Assembly (NCBI RefSeq): GCF_025426255.1
Contig: NZ_CP104861.1
Location: 744,001 to 808,000 of the forward strand
Length of the DNA: 64,000 nt
Direction of reading: 5' to 3'
DNA from: Pseudomonas fragi
Lineage (GTDB): Bacteria; Pseudomonadota; Gammaproteobacteria; Pseudomonadales; Pseudomonadaceae
Positions 17,609 to 26,023 of this stretch are shown here, piece by piece (position 1 is the first letter of the stretch; each line of letters starts with the position of its first letter). Both the position numbers and the translations under genes were made by a program. The notes below the pieces were generated by a model. The model searched no databases, was not told the origin of the DNA, and was given only the letters and a program-made list of their open reading frames with translations.

Positions 17609-18910
17609 TTAGTGCAGTTTCAGGCGCGGCTCGGTGCCGCGTCCGATTCTGCTGCCCAGCATTAGCATCAATGTGCGGAAGGTGCCGTACAGCGCCATTT
17701 GGTGCATGCGATACAGCGAAATGTAAAACATCCGCGCCAACCAGCCTTCCAACATCACGGTGCCCATCAGGCTGCCCATCAAGTTACCCACAGCCGAAAA
17801 ACTCGACAGTGAAATCAGCGAGCCATAATCGCGGTACTTGTAGTCTGGAAGTTGCACTTGCCCCTCAATCCGCAGTTTCAGCGACTTGGCCAGCAGCGAA
17901 GCTTGCTGGTGGGCGGCCTGGGCGCGAGGCGGAACCAGCTTGTCGGTGCTCGGTTGTGGGCAGGCTGCGCAATCGCCAAAGGCAAAAATATTCTCATCGC
18001 GCGTGGTTTGCAGGGTAGGGCGGACCACCAGTTGGTTGATGCGGTTGGTTTCCAGCTCGGCGATTTCCTGAAGAAAGCCCGGCGCCCGAATCCCTGCCGC
18101 CCAAACTTTCAGGCTTGCAGCAATTACCTGACCATCTTTGGTAATCAAGCTATCAGCTGTTACTTCGCTGACGGCAGAATTGGTCAGCACCGTGACGCCG
18201 AGTTTTTCCAGGGTTTTATGCACAGGCCCGCCGATACGATCCGGCAGCGCGGGTAACACCCGTGGGCCAGCCTCGATCAGGGTGATATGCATGTTTTCCG
18301 GTTTGATGCGGTCCAGTCCGTAAGCCGCCAGTTCGTGCGCGGCATTGTGCAGTTCGGCCGCCAGCTCAACCCCGGTCGCGCCCGCACCGACAATGGCGAC
18401 GCTGATCTGCTCGACCTCATCGCTTTGCCCGGCATGAGCGCGCAGGTAGTGATTAAGCAATTGCTGATGGAAACGTTCGGCCTGCTTGCGGGTATCCAGA
18501 AACAGGCAATGCTCGGCTGCGCCCTTGGTGCCGAAGTCATTGGTGGTACTGCCCACGGCAATCACCAGTGTGTCGTAACTCAGCTCACGAGCAGGCACCA
18601 GCTCCAGGCCATTTTCATCGAGGGTTGCCGACAATGAGATCTTTTTCAGTTCACGATCCAGTCCGCTCATGCGCCCCAGCTGGAATTGAAAGTGATTCCA
18701 CTTGGCCTGGGCGACGTAGTTGAGTTCGTCTTCCGATGAGTTCAGGGAACCTGCGGCCACTTCATGCAACAGCGGTTTCCAGATGTGGGTCAGGTTGGCA
18801 TCGACCAGCGTGACGCTGGCTTTGCCGCGCTTGCCTAGAGTCTTGCCCAGGCGGGTCGCCAACTCCAGGCCGCCGGCACCGCCGCCGACGATAACAATAC
18901 GATGGGTCAT
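17609..18910 (-). CDS. ndh: Type II NADH dehydrogenase
   Basis: With the ATG at 18910 the product has 433 residues; a GTG three codons upstream is a poorer start. The FAD motif HRIVIVGGGAGGLELATRLG starts near residue 3 and the second dinucleotide fold is in VAIVGAGATGVELAAEL. FAFGDCAACPQP is the second FAD contact. It is a single-subunit, non-proton-pumping, inner-membrane NADH:quinone oxidoreductase. The C-terminal amphipathic region (YISLYRMHQMALYGTFRTLMLML) fits the membrane-attachment part of NDH-2. Confidence 0.9.
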   Translation of the reverse strand: MTHRIVIVGGGAGGLELATRLGKTLGKRGKASVTLVDANLTHIWKPLLHEVAAGSLNSSEDELNYVAQAKWNHFQFQLGRMSGLDRELKKISLSATLDENGLELVPARELSYDTLVIAVGSTTNDFGTKGAAEHCLFLDTRKQAERFHQQLLNHYLRAHAGQSDEVEQISVAIVGAGATGVELAAELHNAAHELAAYGLDRIKPENMHITLIEAGPRVLPALPDRIGGPVHKTLEKLGVTVLTNSAVSEVTADSLITKDGQVIAASLKVWAAGIRAPGFLQEIAELETNRINQLVVRPTLQTTRDENIFAFGDCAACPQPSTDKLVPPRAQAAHQQASLLAKSLKLRIEGQVQLPDYKYRDYGSLISLSSFSAVGNLMGSLMGTVMLEGWLARMFYISLYRMHQMALYGTFRTLMLMLGSRIGRGTEPRLKLH

Positions 18911-18975
18911 GGGTATCACTCACAAGGCTTAAAAAAATTCTGTGCCAGAGCGTACCCGGGCGAGCGCAACGCAGC

Positions 18976-19149
18976 TCATAGCGCCAGGTAACTCAGGAGG
19001 CGGCTCAAAAGGCCCATGCCGATTACCACGATCACTACCACCGCAAGGAGCAGCCAGGGCCGGAATGGTCGGCGCTCAACCTGATTTTGTGGCAGTTGCA
19101 GGTACTCTTCGACATGCTTCAGATCATCCGGGTTCAGGCGGCTGGGCAT
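18976..19149 (-). CDS. Small membrane protein, DUF3094 family
   Basis: A 57-residue ORF reading MPSRLNPDDLKHVEEYL..., then a basic stretch (VERRPFRPW) and a hydrophobic helix (LLLAVVVIVVIGMGLLSRLL) ending SYLAL. This matches the short DUF3094 proteins found next to ndh and a DUF1780 gene in Pseudomonas. The soluble N-terminus should be cytoplasmic with one C-terminal membrane helix. No function is known. It lies 65 bases upstream of ndh, same strand. Confidence 0.75.
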   Translation of the reverse strand: MPSRLNPDDLKHVEEYLQLPQNQVERRPFRPWLLLAVVVIVVIGMGLLSRLLSYLAL

Positions 19150-19239
19150 ATTTTTGGCCTCGTCAAATAGACGTTGCGGGATGTGTAAAAGCTACAGCGA
19201 GATGGAAACAAGCATAGCCCGTTGGGGCTGAACACGAAC

Positions 19240-19869
19240 TTACAGGCTGATGCCTACATCAAAAATAATGCTGCGCCCCAGGTTGTTGCGCAGAAAGTCC
19301 GGCGCATCGGGTTGTGCGAACAGCACGCGGGCAAAGGTGGGTCCTACCAGTGACAGCGAACGCCAGCCTTGGCGCAAGTACTCGGTCGGGGGCGGGAAGT
19401 GGCTGTTAAGGTCCAGCACTTCGCGCTTGAGACTGGAAAACGCAATGATGTCCAATTGCCCCAAGTCGATATCCCGCTCTTGGTAGTTCCTGGCTTTTTT
19501 GTGCAGGGTGGGACCCAGGCGCTGCAACAGTTTGCTCGCCGGGATCCGCTTGGGTCGGGCCTCGCGCCGCACCAGCTGGCTCAGGGAATAGGCGCTGCGG
19601 CGGCGCTGGAGCTCTTCACGCCATTCATCGTTCAGGCGCCGCCCCTCATCGAGCACAAAGAACACTTCAAAGCGCGCCTCGCCGAACAATACGTCGGGCG
19701 GCTCCTGGCTTGCCTGCAGAAAGTCTTCGTTGTGATAGGGAATGTTCAAGCCTTGCAGCAGGCGCTGGCAGACCCAACGCTCACGCTCCCATTTGCGGGC
19801 ATTGGATAGAAAGGCGTTGGCTTGCTCGGCCTGGATGGTGAGCAGGCGTAAATAATCAGAGTCGTCCAT
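19240..19869 (-). CDS. DUF1780 family protein
   Basis: The product has 209 residues, cytoplasmic and charged, beginning MDDSDYLRLLTIQAEQANAFLSNARKWERERWVCQRLL. It fits the DUF1780 family of gammaproteobacteria; members are said to have an endonuclease-like fold, but I see no certain catalytic set, although PPDVLFGEARFEVFFVLDEGR could be the D...E-x-K-like core with changed residues. The family's role is unknown. It is likely co-transcribed with the DUF3094 gene, 90 bases apart. Confidence 0.75.
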   Translation of the reverse strand: MDDSDYLRLLTIQAEQANAFLSNARKWERERWVCQRLLQGLNIPYHNEDFLQASQEPPDVLFGEARFEVFFVLDEGRRLNDEWREELQRRRSAYSLSQLVRREARPKRIPASKLLQRLGPTLHKKARNYQERDIDLGQLDIIAFSSLKREVLDLNSHFPPPTEYLRQGWRSLSLVGPTFARVLFAQPDAPDFLRNNLGRSIIFDVGISL

Positions 19870-19949
19870 GGATGCAGCTTAGCCTTGAAACAGGTGTTAC
19901 TGAAAGTCCGGGTGTAGACTCAGGCGCATCAAACATGGAGGGTTGAGCG

Positions 19950-19982
19950 GTGTGGTTTAACAAGATTGGGCTGAACACATGA
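19950..19982 (+). other. Possible 10-codon leader ORF
   Basis: GTG TGG TTT AAC ... ACA TGA encodes MWFNKIGLNT. GGAGGG lies 7 bases upstream, better than any site before the next gene, and its TGA overlaps the next ATG (ATGA). This would let ribosomes couple into the 19979 gene. It may simply be chance. Confidence 0.3.
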
Positions 19983-20668
19983 TTGCTGCAGAGGTGTTAT
20001 CCACACAGACATTGGCAATCGGCTGGTTGCTGTATGCCCCCGTAGTGTTGTGGGCGATCTGGCGAGCGCCGTGGGTTGAGCTGTTTGCCGATACGCGGCG
20101 CCAGCACCTGCTATTTGGCACGGTGTTTTCGCTATTTTTGCTATGGCTGGTACGCCGCGACTTTGAGGGCGGCGTGTCGTATCACTTTATTGGTCTGACG
20201 GTGGTCACGCTGCTGCTCGACTGGCCGCTGGCGATTGTCGGTGCGCTGCTGGCGCAAATCGGGTTGGTGTTACTGGGGCGTCAAGACCTGGTCGCGATGG
20301 GCGTCAATGGCGTATTGCTGATTCTGTTGCCGGTTGCGGTGACCGAAGGGTGTGCGCGCATGGTCGAGCGAGCACAGCCGCGTAATCCCTTTGTGTATAT
20401 CTTTTGCTCGGGCTTTTTTGCTGCGGCTCTGGCGGCATTGCTGTGCGTATTGGCAGTGCTTGGTGTGTTGTGGCTGGATGGGTTGTTTGCGATGCCGGAG
20501 TGGCTGGAGGACTTTATTGGCTACCTGTGGCTGATCATCTTTCCTGAGGCGTTTATCAACGGGATGCTGGTCACGGCACTGGTGGTGTTCTGCCCTGAAT
20601 GGCTTGAAACCTTCAACCGCACCCGCTACCTGGCAGCGCCGTGGAACGATGATGGAGAAAACCGGTAG
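19979..20668 (+). CDS. CbiM-like integral membrane protein (ECF transporter permease family)
   Basis: The product has 229 residues with six or seven hydrophobic segments (LAIGWLLYAPVVLWAIW, LLFGTVFSLFLLWLV, HFIGLTVVTLLLDWPLAIVGALLAQIGLVLLG and others). The pattern resembles the CbiM/NikM group of energy-coupling factor transporter permeases; the His in YHFIGLT fits the family's HFxG-like segment. There are no ATPase or T-component genes next to it, so an intact metal or cobalamin transporter is not shown here. The start ATG overlaps a short leader ORF. Confidence 0.6.
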   Translation: MIAAEVLSTQTLAIGWLLYAPVVLWAIWRAPWVELFADTRRQHLLFGTVFSLFLLWLVRRDFEGGVSYHFIGLTVVTLLLDWPLAIVGALLAQIGLVLLGRQDLVAMGVNGVLLILLPVAVTEGCARMVERAQPRNPFVYIFCSGFFAAALAALLCVLAVLGVLWLDGLFAMPEWLEDFIGYLWLIIFPEAFINGMLVTALVVFCPEWLETFNRTRYLAAPWNDDGENR

Positions 20669-20754
20669 CCACTGCCGCAGGCTGCAAAGGGTTGCGAAGC
20701 AAGCCGTTTTTTGAAGGCCCTGCGGGCCTTGTCGCAGCCTGCGGCAGCGGCTAC
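20665..20754. repeat. Long palindromic repeat, family A copy 3
   Basis: Arms beginning GTAGCCACTGCCGCAGGCTG and ending GCCTGCGGCAGCGGCTAC, nearly complementary to each other and very close to copy 1. It lies between the convergent 19979 gene and yacG. Confidence 0.88.
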
Positions 20755-20766
20755 AGGATTTGGTTG

Positions 20767-20970
20767 TTAATGGAAGCGCTCGGTCAAATCCTCGGAAAAC
20801 AAATCATCTTCAGCATCAGGGCTTACCGGAATCTTGTGCTCTTCGGATGCCCAGGCACCCAGGTCAATCAGCTTGCAGCGGTCCGAGCAAAACGGCCGGA
20901 AAGCGTTGGTGGTATCCCATTGCACGGCGGTGCCACAAGTCGGGCAGTCTACGGTCATCGGTTTGGTCAT
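20767..20970 (-). CDS. yacG: DNA gyrase inhibitor YacG
   Basis: The product has 67 residues from ATG 20970 ([13 protein letters not shown]). The four-cysteine zinc finger is DCPTCG and [14 protein letters not shown], exactly the YacG pattern. In E. coli it binds GyrB and inhibits gyrase DNA binding. The acidic C-terminal tail ([12 protein letters not shown]) is the usual disordered part. It overlaps coaE by 4 bases (ATGA), as in other Pseudomonas. Confidence 0.95.
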   Translation of the reverse strand: MTKPMTVDCPTCGTAVQWDTTNAFRPFCSDRCKLIDLGAWASEEHKIPVSPDAEDDLFSEDLTERFH

Positions 20971-21590
20971 GGTCGGCCTCCACACAAAGTTAAATAAAAG
21001 TGATGCAAGCGCTCGACTTCAGTCTGCAGCGCCTTTAGATCGTTGTCATTGACCAGCACATCGTCAGCGTGGCGAAGGCGATCTTCGCGGCTGGCCTGTG
21101 CCTTGAGAATGGCCTGTACCTGCTGCTCGCTGGTGTTGTCGCGCAGCAACGTGCGTTGAATTTGCAGGGCTTGCGGGGCATCGATCACCAATACACGCTG
21201 GGTTGTCGTGTATTGGCCAGATTCGATCAACAGCGGCGAGACCAAAATGGCGTAAGGCGATTGTGCCTGCGCCAGGTTGTTCGCAATTTCTTCACGAATC
21301 AGTGGGTGCAGCAGCGCTTCGAGCCATCGGCGTTGCTCGGGATCGGCAAAGATCAGGTTACGCAATACGCCGCGATTGAGCTGCCCGTCGGCTTGCAGTA
21401 CCTCATCGCCAAAGTGCTCGGCAATTGTGGCCAGCGCCGGGCGTCCAGGTTCGACGACCCAGCGTGCAGCATGATCGGCGTCCACCACGTGTACGCCCAG
21501 CGCGGCAAAGTGCTCGGCTGCGGCACTTTTGCCACTGCCGATACCGCCGGTCAGCCCGAGAATCCAGGGTTTTGAAGGTGGAGTCATCAT
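20967..21590 (-). CDS. coaE: Dephospho-CoA kinase
   Basis: The product has 207 residues. The P-loop [21 protein letters not shown] at residues 12-32 is characteristic, with [15 protein letters not shown] next and HPLIREEI later. It phosphorylates dephospho-CoA in the last step of CoA synthesis. Order pilC-pilD-coaE-yacG is conserved in pseudomonads and only one base separates it from pilD. Confidence 0.96.
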   Translation of the reverse strand: MMTPPSKPWILGLTGGIGSGKSAAAEHFAALGVHVVDADHAARWVVEPGRPALATIAEHFGDEVLQADGQLNRGVLRNLIFADPEQRRWLEALLHPLIREEIANNLAQAQSPYAILVSPLLIESGQYTTTQRVLVIDAPQALQIQRTLLRDNTSEQQVQAILKAQASREDRLRHADDVLVNDNDLKALQTEVERLHHFYLTLCGGRP

Positions 21591-21591
21591 G

Positions 21592-22452
21592 TCAAACCGA
21601 AATCGGCCAATAGAAGCCGGTTATTTGACCACCCCAGAGCAATGCAATCCAGCCGGCAATTGCCAGATACGGCGCAAAGGGAATGGCGGTGGACGTTTTG
21701 GCGCGGCGCAAAGCCAAAAGGCCCAACCCCACCAGCGCACCCAGCAGCGAAGAAAACAGGATGGTCAATGGCAGAACTGCAACCCCGCCCCAAGCTCCGA
21801 GCATGGCCAGTAACTTGAAGTCGCCATAGCCCATGCCTTCCTTGCCGGTGATCAGTTTGAATAGCCAGAACACCGACCACAGGCTTGCATAGCCTAATGC
21901 CGCGCCCCATACGGCTTGGGGCAGGCTGGTGAAAAGATCGAAACTGTTGAGCAACAACCCCAGCCAGAGCAGGGGAAACACCAGCATGTCGGGCACGATT
22001 TGATGTTTGGCATCAATCAGGCAAATGGCCAGAAGCCCCCAGGTCAGCAGGAGCATCCAGCCCGCTTGCGCACCAAAGCCGAAATGCCAGGCTACAACGG
22101 CCGACAATACGGCGCAGGCCAGTTCGGTGAAGGGGTAGCGCAGGCTGATAGCGGTTTGGCAGTGCGCGCACTTGCCCCGTAAAAACAGATAGCTCAGCAC
22201 TGGAATGTTGTCCCGCAGGCGCAATGGATGCGTGCACGCGGGGCAGTGGGAGCGAGGGTGTCTCAAGTTATACACAGGGCGCTTGGCGGGCTCGGGTAGG
22301 TCCAGCAACTCGCGGGCCTGGGACTGCCAGTCCTGTTCGAGCATTTTCGGCAAACGCCACGCCAGGACATTGATAAAGCTGCCCGCCAACAAGCCCAATA
22401 GCAGGGCACAGGCAATGAATGCATCAGGATGAAAATTGAAGAAATCAATCAT
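21592..22452 (-). CDS. pilD: Prepilin peptidase / N-methyltransferase PilD
   Basis: The product has 286 residues with about eight membrane segments. The zinc domain has two CxxC pairs (HCPACTHPL and KCAHCQTA). The two catalytic aspartates of the GXGD aspartyl protease fit DAKHQIVPD and [10 protein letters not shown]. It cleaves and methylates type IV prepilins, here PilA, PilE, PilV, PilW, PilX and FimT, and type II secretion pseudopilins if present elsewhere. It sits 2 bases after pilC. Confidence 0.95.
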   Translation of the reverse strand: MIDFFNFHPDAFIACALLLGLLAGSFINVLAWRLPKMLEQDWQSQARELLDLPEPAKRPVYNLRHPRSHCPACTHPLRLRDNIPVLSYLFLRGKCAHCQTAISLRYPFTELACAVLSAVVAWHFGFGAQAGWMLLLTWGLLAICLIDAKHQIVPDMLVFPLLWLGLLLNSFDLFTSLPQAVWGAALGYASLWSVFWLFKLITGKEGMGYGDFKLLAMLGAWGGVAVLPLTILFSSLLGALVGLGLLALRRAKTSTAIPFAPYLAIAGWIALLWGGQITGFYWPISV

Positions 22453-22454
22453 GC

Positions 22455-23672
22455 TCAGATCACTTGGCCCAGTTTGAAAATCGGTAAATACATGGCGATT
22501 ACCAGTCCGCCCACCATGATCCCAAGTACCACCATGATTGCCGGCTCCATCAAGGTTGTGAGGCTATCCACCAGAGTGTCGACCTCGCTTTCATAATAGG
22601 TGGCTACGTGGTCAAGCATATCGTCCAGTGTGCCGGATTCTTCGCCAATTGCTGTCATTTGAATCGCCATGCCAGGGAACACCCCGGTAGCACCCATGGC
22701 CACATGGATCTGGCTGCCCGTCGCCACCTGCTGTTTGAGCCGTAGCACCGCTTCTTTGTACAGGCTATTGCCAGTAGCACTGGCCACAGAGTTCAACGCC
22801 TCAAGCAGCGGCACTCCAGCCGCAATGGTGGTCGACAGCGTGCGGGCGAAGCGGGCTATTGCAGACAAGTGCAACAGGTTGCCGATGACGGGCAACCTCA
22901 GAAGCCATCGATCAGCGCGCTGGCGCAGAAGGACGGAGTGTTTATAGCGATGGCGCAGGCAGGCAAGCGTGACGCAAAAAAATCCCAGCAGCCACAGGCC
23001 GTGTGTTTGCAGTACCTCTGACAGGCCGATTACCCACAACGTGAACACGGGGAGTTGTGCGTCGAATGAGGAAAACATGCCCTGAAATTGCGGCACCACT
23101 TCGATCAACAGAATGCTGCTCACCGCTAATGCCACCAGCAATACGGCGATGGGGTAGGTCATGGCCTTTCTGATTTTCTTTTTCAGGGCTTCGGTTTTTT
23201 CCTTGTAGGTGGCCACCCGCAGCAGCAACACATCCAGAGCCCCAGCCAGCTCCCCTGCTTCAACGAGACTGCAAAACAGCAGGTCAAAATGTGCCGGTTT
23301 TTTGCGCAGCGCAGCCGCCAGGCTGGTGCCTGCACCGATGTCCTGTTTGAGTTCGGTCACCAGTTGGCGCATTGCGCGCTGCTCGAAACCGTTGGCGATA
23401 ACCTCCAGGGCTTGCAGTAGCGGGATACCGGCGTTGATCAGGGTGGCCAACTGACGGGTGAACAGGGTGATATCCACAGCACTGATGGATTTCGCGCCTG
23501 GACACTGATGGTTTGCATGGCAGCGGATTTTACTAACGGTAATACCTTGGCGGCGCAGTTGGACCCGGATCATTACGTGACTGTCTGCGGTGATTTGACC
23601 ACTAATTCGAGCCCCCTTGAGATCAGTGCCCTGCCATCGATAAAGCCTGGTTTTAACGGCCTGTGTTGCCAT
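22455..23672 (-). CDS. pilC: Type IV pilus inner membrane platform protein PilC
   Basis: The product has 405 residues. Two GspF domains (about 70-193 and 273-395) each carry the LxxLxxxGIPLLQALE / LSTTIAAGVPLLEALN type motif, and three membrane segments are present (AVLLVALAVSSILLIEVVP, GLWLLGFFCVTLACL and the C-terminal IMVVLGIMVGGLVIAMYLPIF). PilC forms the platform on which the PilB ATPase rotates. In P. aeruginosa pilB lies directly upstream; here the upstream 213 bases lead straight to divergent pilA and contain no pilB. Confidence 0.93.
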   Translation of the reverse strand: MATQAVKTRLYRWQGTDLKGARISGQITADSHVMIRVQLRRQGITVSKIRCHANHQCPGAKSISAVDITLFTRQLATLINAGIPLLQALEVIANGFEQRAMRQLVTELKQDIGAGTSLAAALRKKPAHFDLLFCSLVEAGELAGALDVLLLRVATYKEKTEALKKKIRKAMTYPIAVLLVALAVSSILLIEVVPQFQGMFSSFDAQLPVFTLWVIGLSEVLQTHGLWLLGFFCVTLACLRHRYKHSVLLRQRADRWLLRLPVIGNLLHLSAIARFARTLSTTIAAGVPLLEALNSVASATGNSLYKEAVLRLKQQVATGSQIHVAMGATGVFPGMAIQMTAIGEESGTLDDMLDHVATYYESEVDTLVDSLTTLMEPAIMVVLGIMVGGLVIAMYLPIFKLGQVI

Positions 23673-23849
23673 GCTTCGATCCCTGGAACGCTGCGCGCCC
23701 GGCTGTGCTTCAAGTCTTAAAGACTAGAGGTTCCCAGCCCTGACCCGCCCGCTCGTGAGTGTCCAAAGGTGTCAGTGATGCAGTTGTGGAGCATCGGCCC
23801 ACTAACCTTGATAGCCTGTGCGCACTTTTTTGGCTGCACAGCACTGCTC

Positions 23850-23867
23850 GGGCACCTCGACGTGCCC
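23850..23867 (+). other. Hairpin in the pilA leader
   Basis: GGGCAC and GTGCCC form a 6-bp inverted repeat with loop CTCGAC, six bases before the pilA ribosome site. It could influence translation or be a protein site. Confidence 0.35.
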
Positions 23868-23885
23868 CCTATTCGGAGACTCCAT

Positions 23886-24293
23886 GTGAAACAACAAAAA
23901 GGCTTCACCCTGATCGAACTGATGATTGTGGTGGCGATCATCGGCCTGATCGCTTCGTTCGCATTTCCGGCTTACAACGACCACGTCATGAAGACCCGTT
24001 TTGCCGAGGTGAACTCAATCAGCAACACCTACAAGACGGCCGTTGCCCTGTGCTTCAGCGAGACTAATGACTTGATGGTCTGCGATGCAGGCACCCACGG
24101 TATCCCGGCCCCGGCTGAAGCCACTGACAATCTGGCAGCAGGCATGACCGTGATAGATGGCGTGATTACCATGGCCGGTACCCAGGCTGCAGGCGGTTGG
24201 GTCAGTGTGCTGGTGCCGACGTTGAGTAGTTCAGGCAGCACACTGAACTGGACTCAAAACGGTACATGTCTGGCCAGTGGTGCCTGTAAATAG
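23886..24293 (+). CDS. pilA: Major type IV pilin PilA
   Basis: I start at GTG 23886 because CGGAGA lies upstream at a good distance and because the resulting leader is the usual short VKQQKG before FTLIELMIVVAIIGLIASFAFPAYNDH. The mature pilin is about 129 residues. Two cysteines near the end (GTCLASGACK) could form a small D-loop; another pair (ALCFSETNDLMVC) lies in the middle. Divergent from pilC, as in P. aeruginosa pilA/pilBCD. No convincing sigma-54 site was found in the 213-base divergent region. Confidence 0.88.
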   Translation: MKQQKGFTLIELMIVVAIIGLIASFAFPAYNDHVMKTRFAEVNSISNTYKTAVALCFSETNDLMVCDAGTHGIPAPAEATDNLAAGMTVIDGVITMAGTQAAGGWVSVLVPTLSSSGSTLNWTQNGTCLASGACK

Positions 24294-24339
24294 CCATCGA
24301 TTGTCGGGCTTTTCCAGCGGTGCTAGTTTTATCGGCACC

Positions 24340-24415
24340 GCCGGTGTAGCTCAGTCGGTAGAGCAGCGCACTCGTAACGCGAAGGTCGCAGGTTCGATTC
24401 CTGTCTCCGGCACCA
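24340..24415 (+). tRNA. tRNA-Thr (CGT)
   Basis: 76 nt. Acceptor GCCGGTG against CTCCGGC (one U-U mismatch), anticodon loop CTCGTAA giving CGT, T arm GGTTCGATTCC, CCA encoded. Located just after pilA, a common Pseudomonas position. Confidence 0.95.
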
Positions 24416-24421
24416 CTGTAA

Positions 24422-24453
24422 AAGCCATCCGGTATAGCTCGGGTGGCTTTTTT
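24422..24453 (+). terminator. tRNA-Thr terminator
   Basis: AAGCCATCC and GGGTGGCTT form a stem followed by six T, seven bases after the tRNA. Confidence 0.85.
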
Positions 24454-24530
24454 GTATTGACGCGAAAGCAGGCACATTGACGTCCGAAAATGGCGAGAAT
24501 CGGTAAAAGCGCGGTGCTATTCTGCGGCCC

Positions 24531-26021
24531 ATGAGTACAGATAACAGCCTCACCACGCCCAGTACCGCCGCCTGCGAAATCGCTCGTCTGAGCCGCGATG
24601 CGCGTTTTGACGGGGTGTTTTTTACCGCTGTGCTCAGTACTCGCATTTACTGCCGGCCCGTGTGCCCGGCGCGAGCGCCCAAAGCCGAAAACGTGGTGTA
24701 TTACCCCAGTGCGGCGGCAGCTCAGGCTCAAGGCTTTCGCCCGTGTTTGCGCTGCCGCCCGGAGCTGGCGCCGGGCAATCAACTCTGGTTGCAGGGCGAA
24801 CATCTGGTATCGCGGGCGCTGAAACTTATTAATGAAGGCTATTTGGCGGATCACTCGCTGGAAGGGCTGGCCGAGCGCATGAATATCGGTACCCGGCAAT
24901 TGCGGCGCTTGTTCGTTCAGCATCTGGGGGCGCCGCCGATGGCGGTGCACGCCACTCAGCGCCTGCTGTTTGCCAAGCAACTGCTGACCGAAACCGACCT
25001 GTCGATCACCGAAGTGGCCATGGCGTCTGGCTTTGGCAGTTTGCGCCGGTTCAATGCGGCATTTTCCGAAGCCAATCATGCCGAGCCTCGGGCATTCAGA
25101 CGCAGCTCAAAGGCGCGTGTGAATAAAGCATTGGTGTTGCGCCTGGGCTATCGCCCGCCATTTGATTTCAATGCCTTGCTGGGTTTTTTACAGACCCGGG
25201 CATTGCCCGGTATCGAACAGGTCGACGCAGGCAGTTATCAGCGGGTTTTCGGACATCGTGATGCGCCCTGCTGGCTGCGGGTGAGTGCCTGGCCGGGCGG
25301 GCAGCATGCGTTGCAGCTGGAACTGTTGAACGTACCACCCAGCCAGATGTTGGGCGTGGTCACGCGGATTCGGCGGATGTTTGACCTTGATGCCGACCCG
25401 CTCGCAATTGCCCACACCTTAAGTGCCAGCCCGTTGCTGGCACCGGCCATCGAACGCTATCCGGGCCTGCGCTTGCCCGGTGGTTGGGACGGGTTTGAGG
25501 TGGCGGTACGAGCTGTGTTGGGGCAGCAAGTCAGCGTGGCTGCGGCACGCACCTTGGCCAGTCGTATTGTGCAGCGCTATGGGATTGCCATTGAAGCGGG
25601 TGCAGGTTCGGCGCTGGATCGCTTGTTCCCAGGCCCCGAGCAACTGGCAGAGGCCGATCTTGGGCAAATGGGCATTACCCAGGCACGGATCAATACGATC
25701 CAGGGGATTGCCCGCGCACTTATTGAAGGTCGCGTAGATTTCGCTGTTGAACAACCTTTAGAGCGCTTTATCAGCCGTTGGGTGCAGCTGCCCGGCATTG
25801 GCGAATGGACCGCGCATTACATTGCCATGCGCGTACTCAAGCACCCCGATGCATTCCCCGCAGCTGACTTGATCCTGCGCCGCGAAGCCAACCCCCACGG
25901 TGCACCGCTCAGCACCAAAGCGCTGCAAGCACTGGCCGAAAGCTGGCGCCCATGGCGGGCCTATTCAGTGATGTATTTATGGCGTGCAGCCACCGATGCG
26001 GCGGCTGCGCGTAAGGTATGA
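24531..26021 (+). CDS. Ada-type sensor fused to AlkA DNA-3-methyladenine glycosylase
   Basis: The product has 496 residues. Residues 1-85 are the Ada zinc methyl-acceptor domain with Cys41, Cys45, Cys72 and Cys75 (YCRPVCPARAPKAENV and GFRPCLRCRPE). Residues 87-185 are an AraC-type double helix-turn-helix (LEGLAERMNIGTRQLRRLF). Residues 200-490 are an AlkA glycosylase with the helix-hairpin-helix LPGIGEWTAHYIAMRV and a likely catalytic Asp in FPAADLILRR. It should sense methylphosphotriesters, switch on transcription and excise alkylated bases. It overlaps the following ogt-type gene, so together they supply the functions of Ada and AlkA. Confidence 0.9.
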   Translation: MSTDNSLTTPSTAACEIARLSRDARFDGVFFTAVLSTRIYCRPVCPARAPKAENVVYYPSAAAAQAQGFRPCLRCRPELAPGNQLWLQGEHLVSRALKLINEGYLADHSLEGLAERMNIGTRQLRRLFVQHLGAPPMAVHATQRLLFAKQLLTETDLSITEVAMASGFGSLRRFNAAFSEANHAEPRAFRRSSKARVNKALVLRLGYRPPFDFNALLGFLQTRALPGIEQVDAGSYQRVFGHRDAPCWLRVSAWPGGQHALQLELLNVPPSQMLGVVTRIRRMFDLDADPLAIAHTLSASPLLAPAIERYPGLRLPGGWDGFEVAVRAVLGQQVSVAAARTLASRIVQRYGIAIEAGAGSALDRLFPGPEQLAEADLGQMGITQARINTIQGIARALIEGRVDFAVEQPLERFISRWVQLPGIGEWTAHYIAMRVLKHPDAFPAADLILRREANPHGAPLSTKALQALAESWRPWRAYSVMYLWRAATDAAAARKV

Positions 26022-26023
26022 AC

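Noticed and set aside
23780..23885. Sigma-54 promoter for pilA
   Set aside because: TGGCTGCACAGCACTGC has the two blocks 12 rather than 10 bases apart; other candidates also fail on spacing.
24277..24480. Short plus-strand ORF reading GVAQSVEQRTRNAKVAGSIPVSGT
   Set aside because: This is the well-known false translation through tRNA-Thr.
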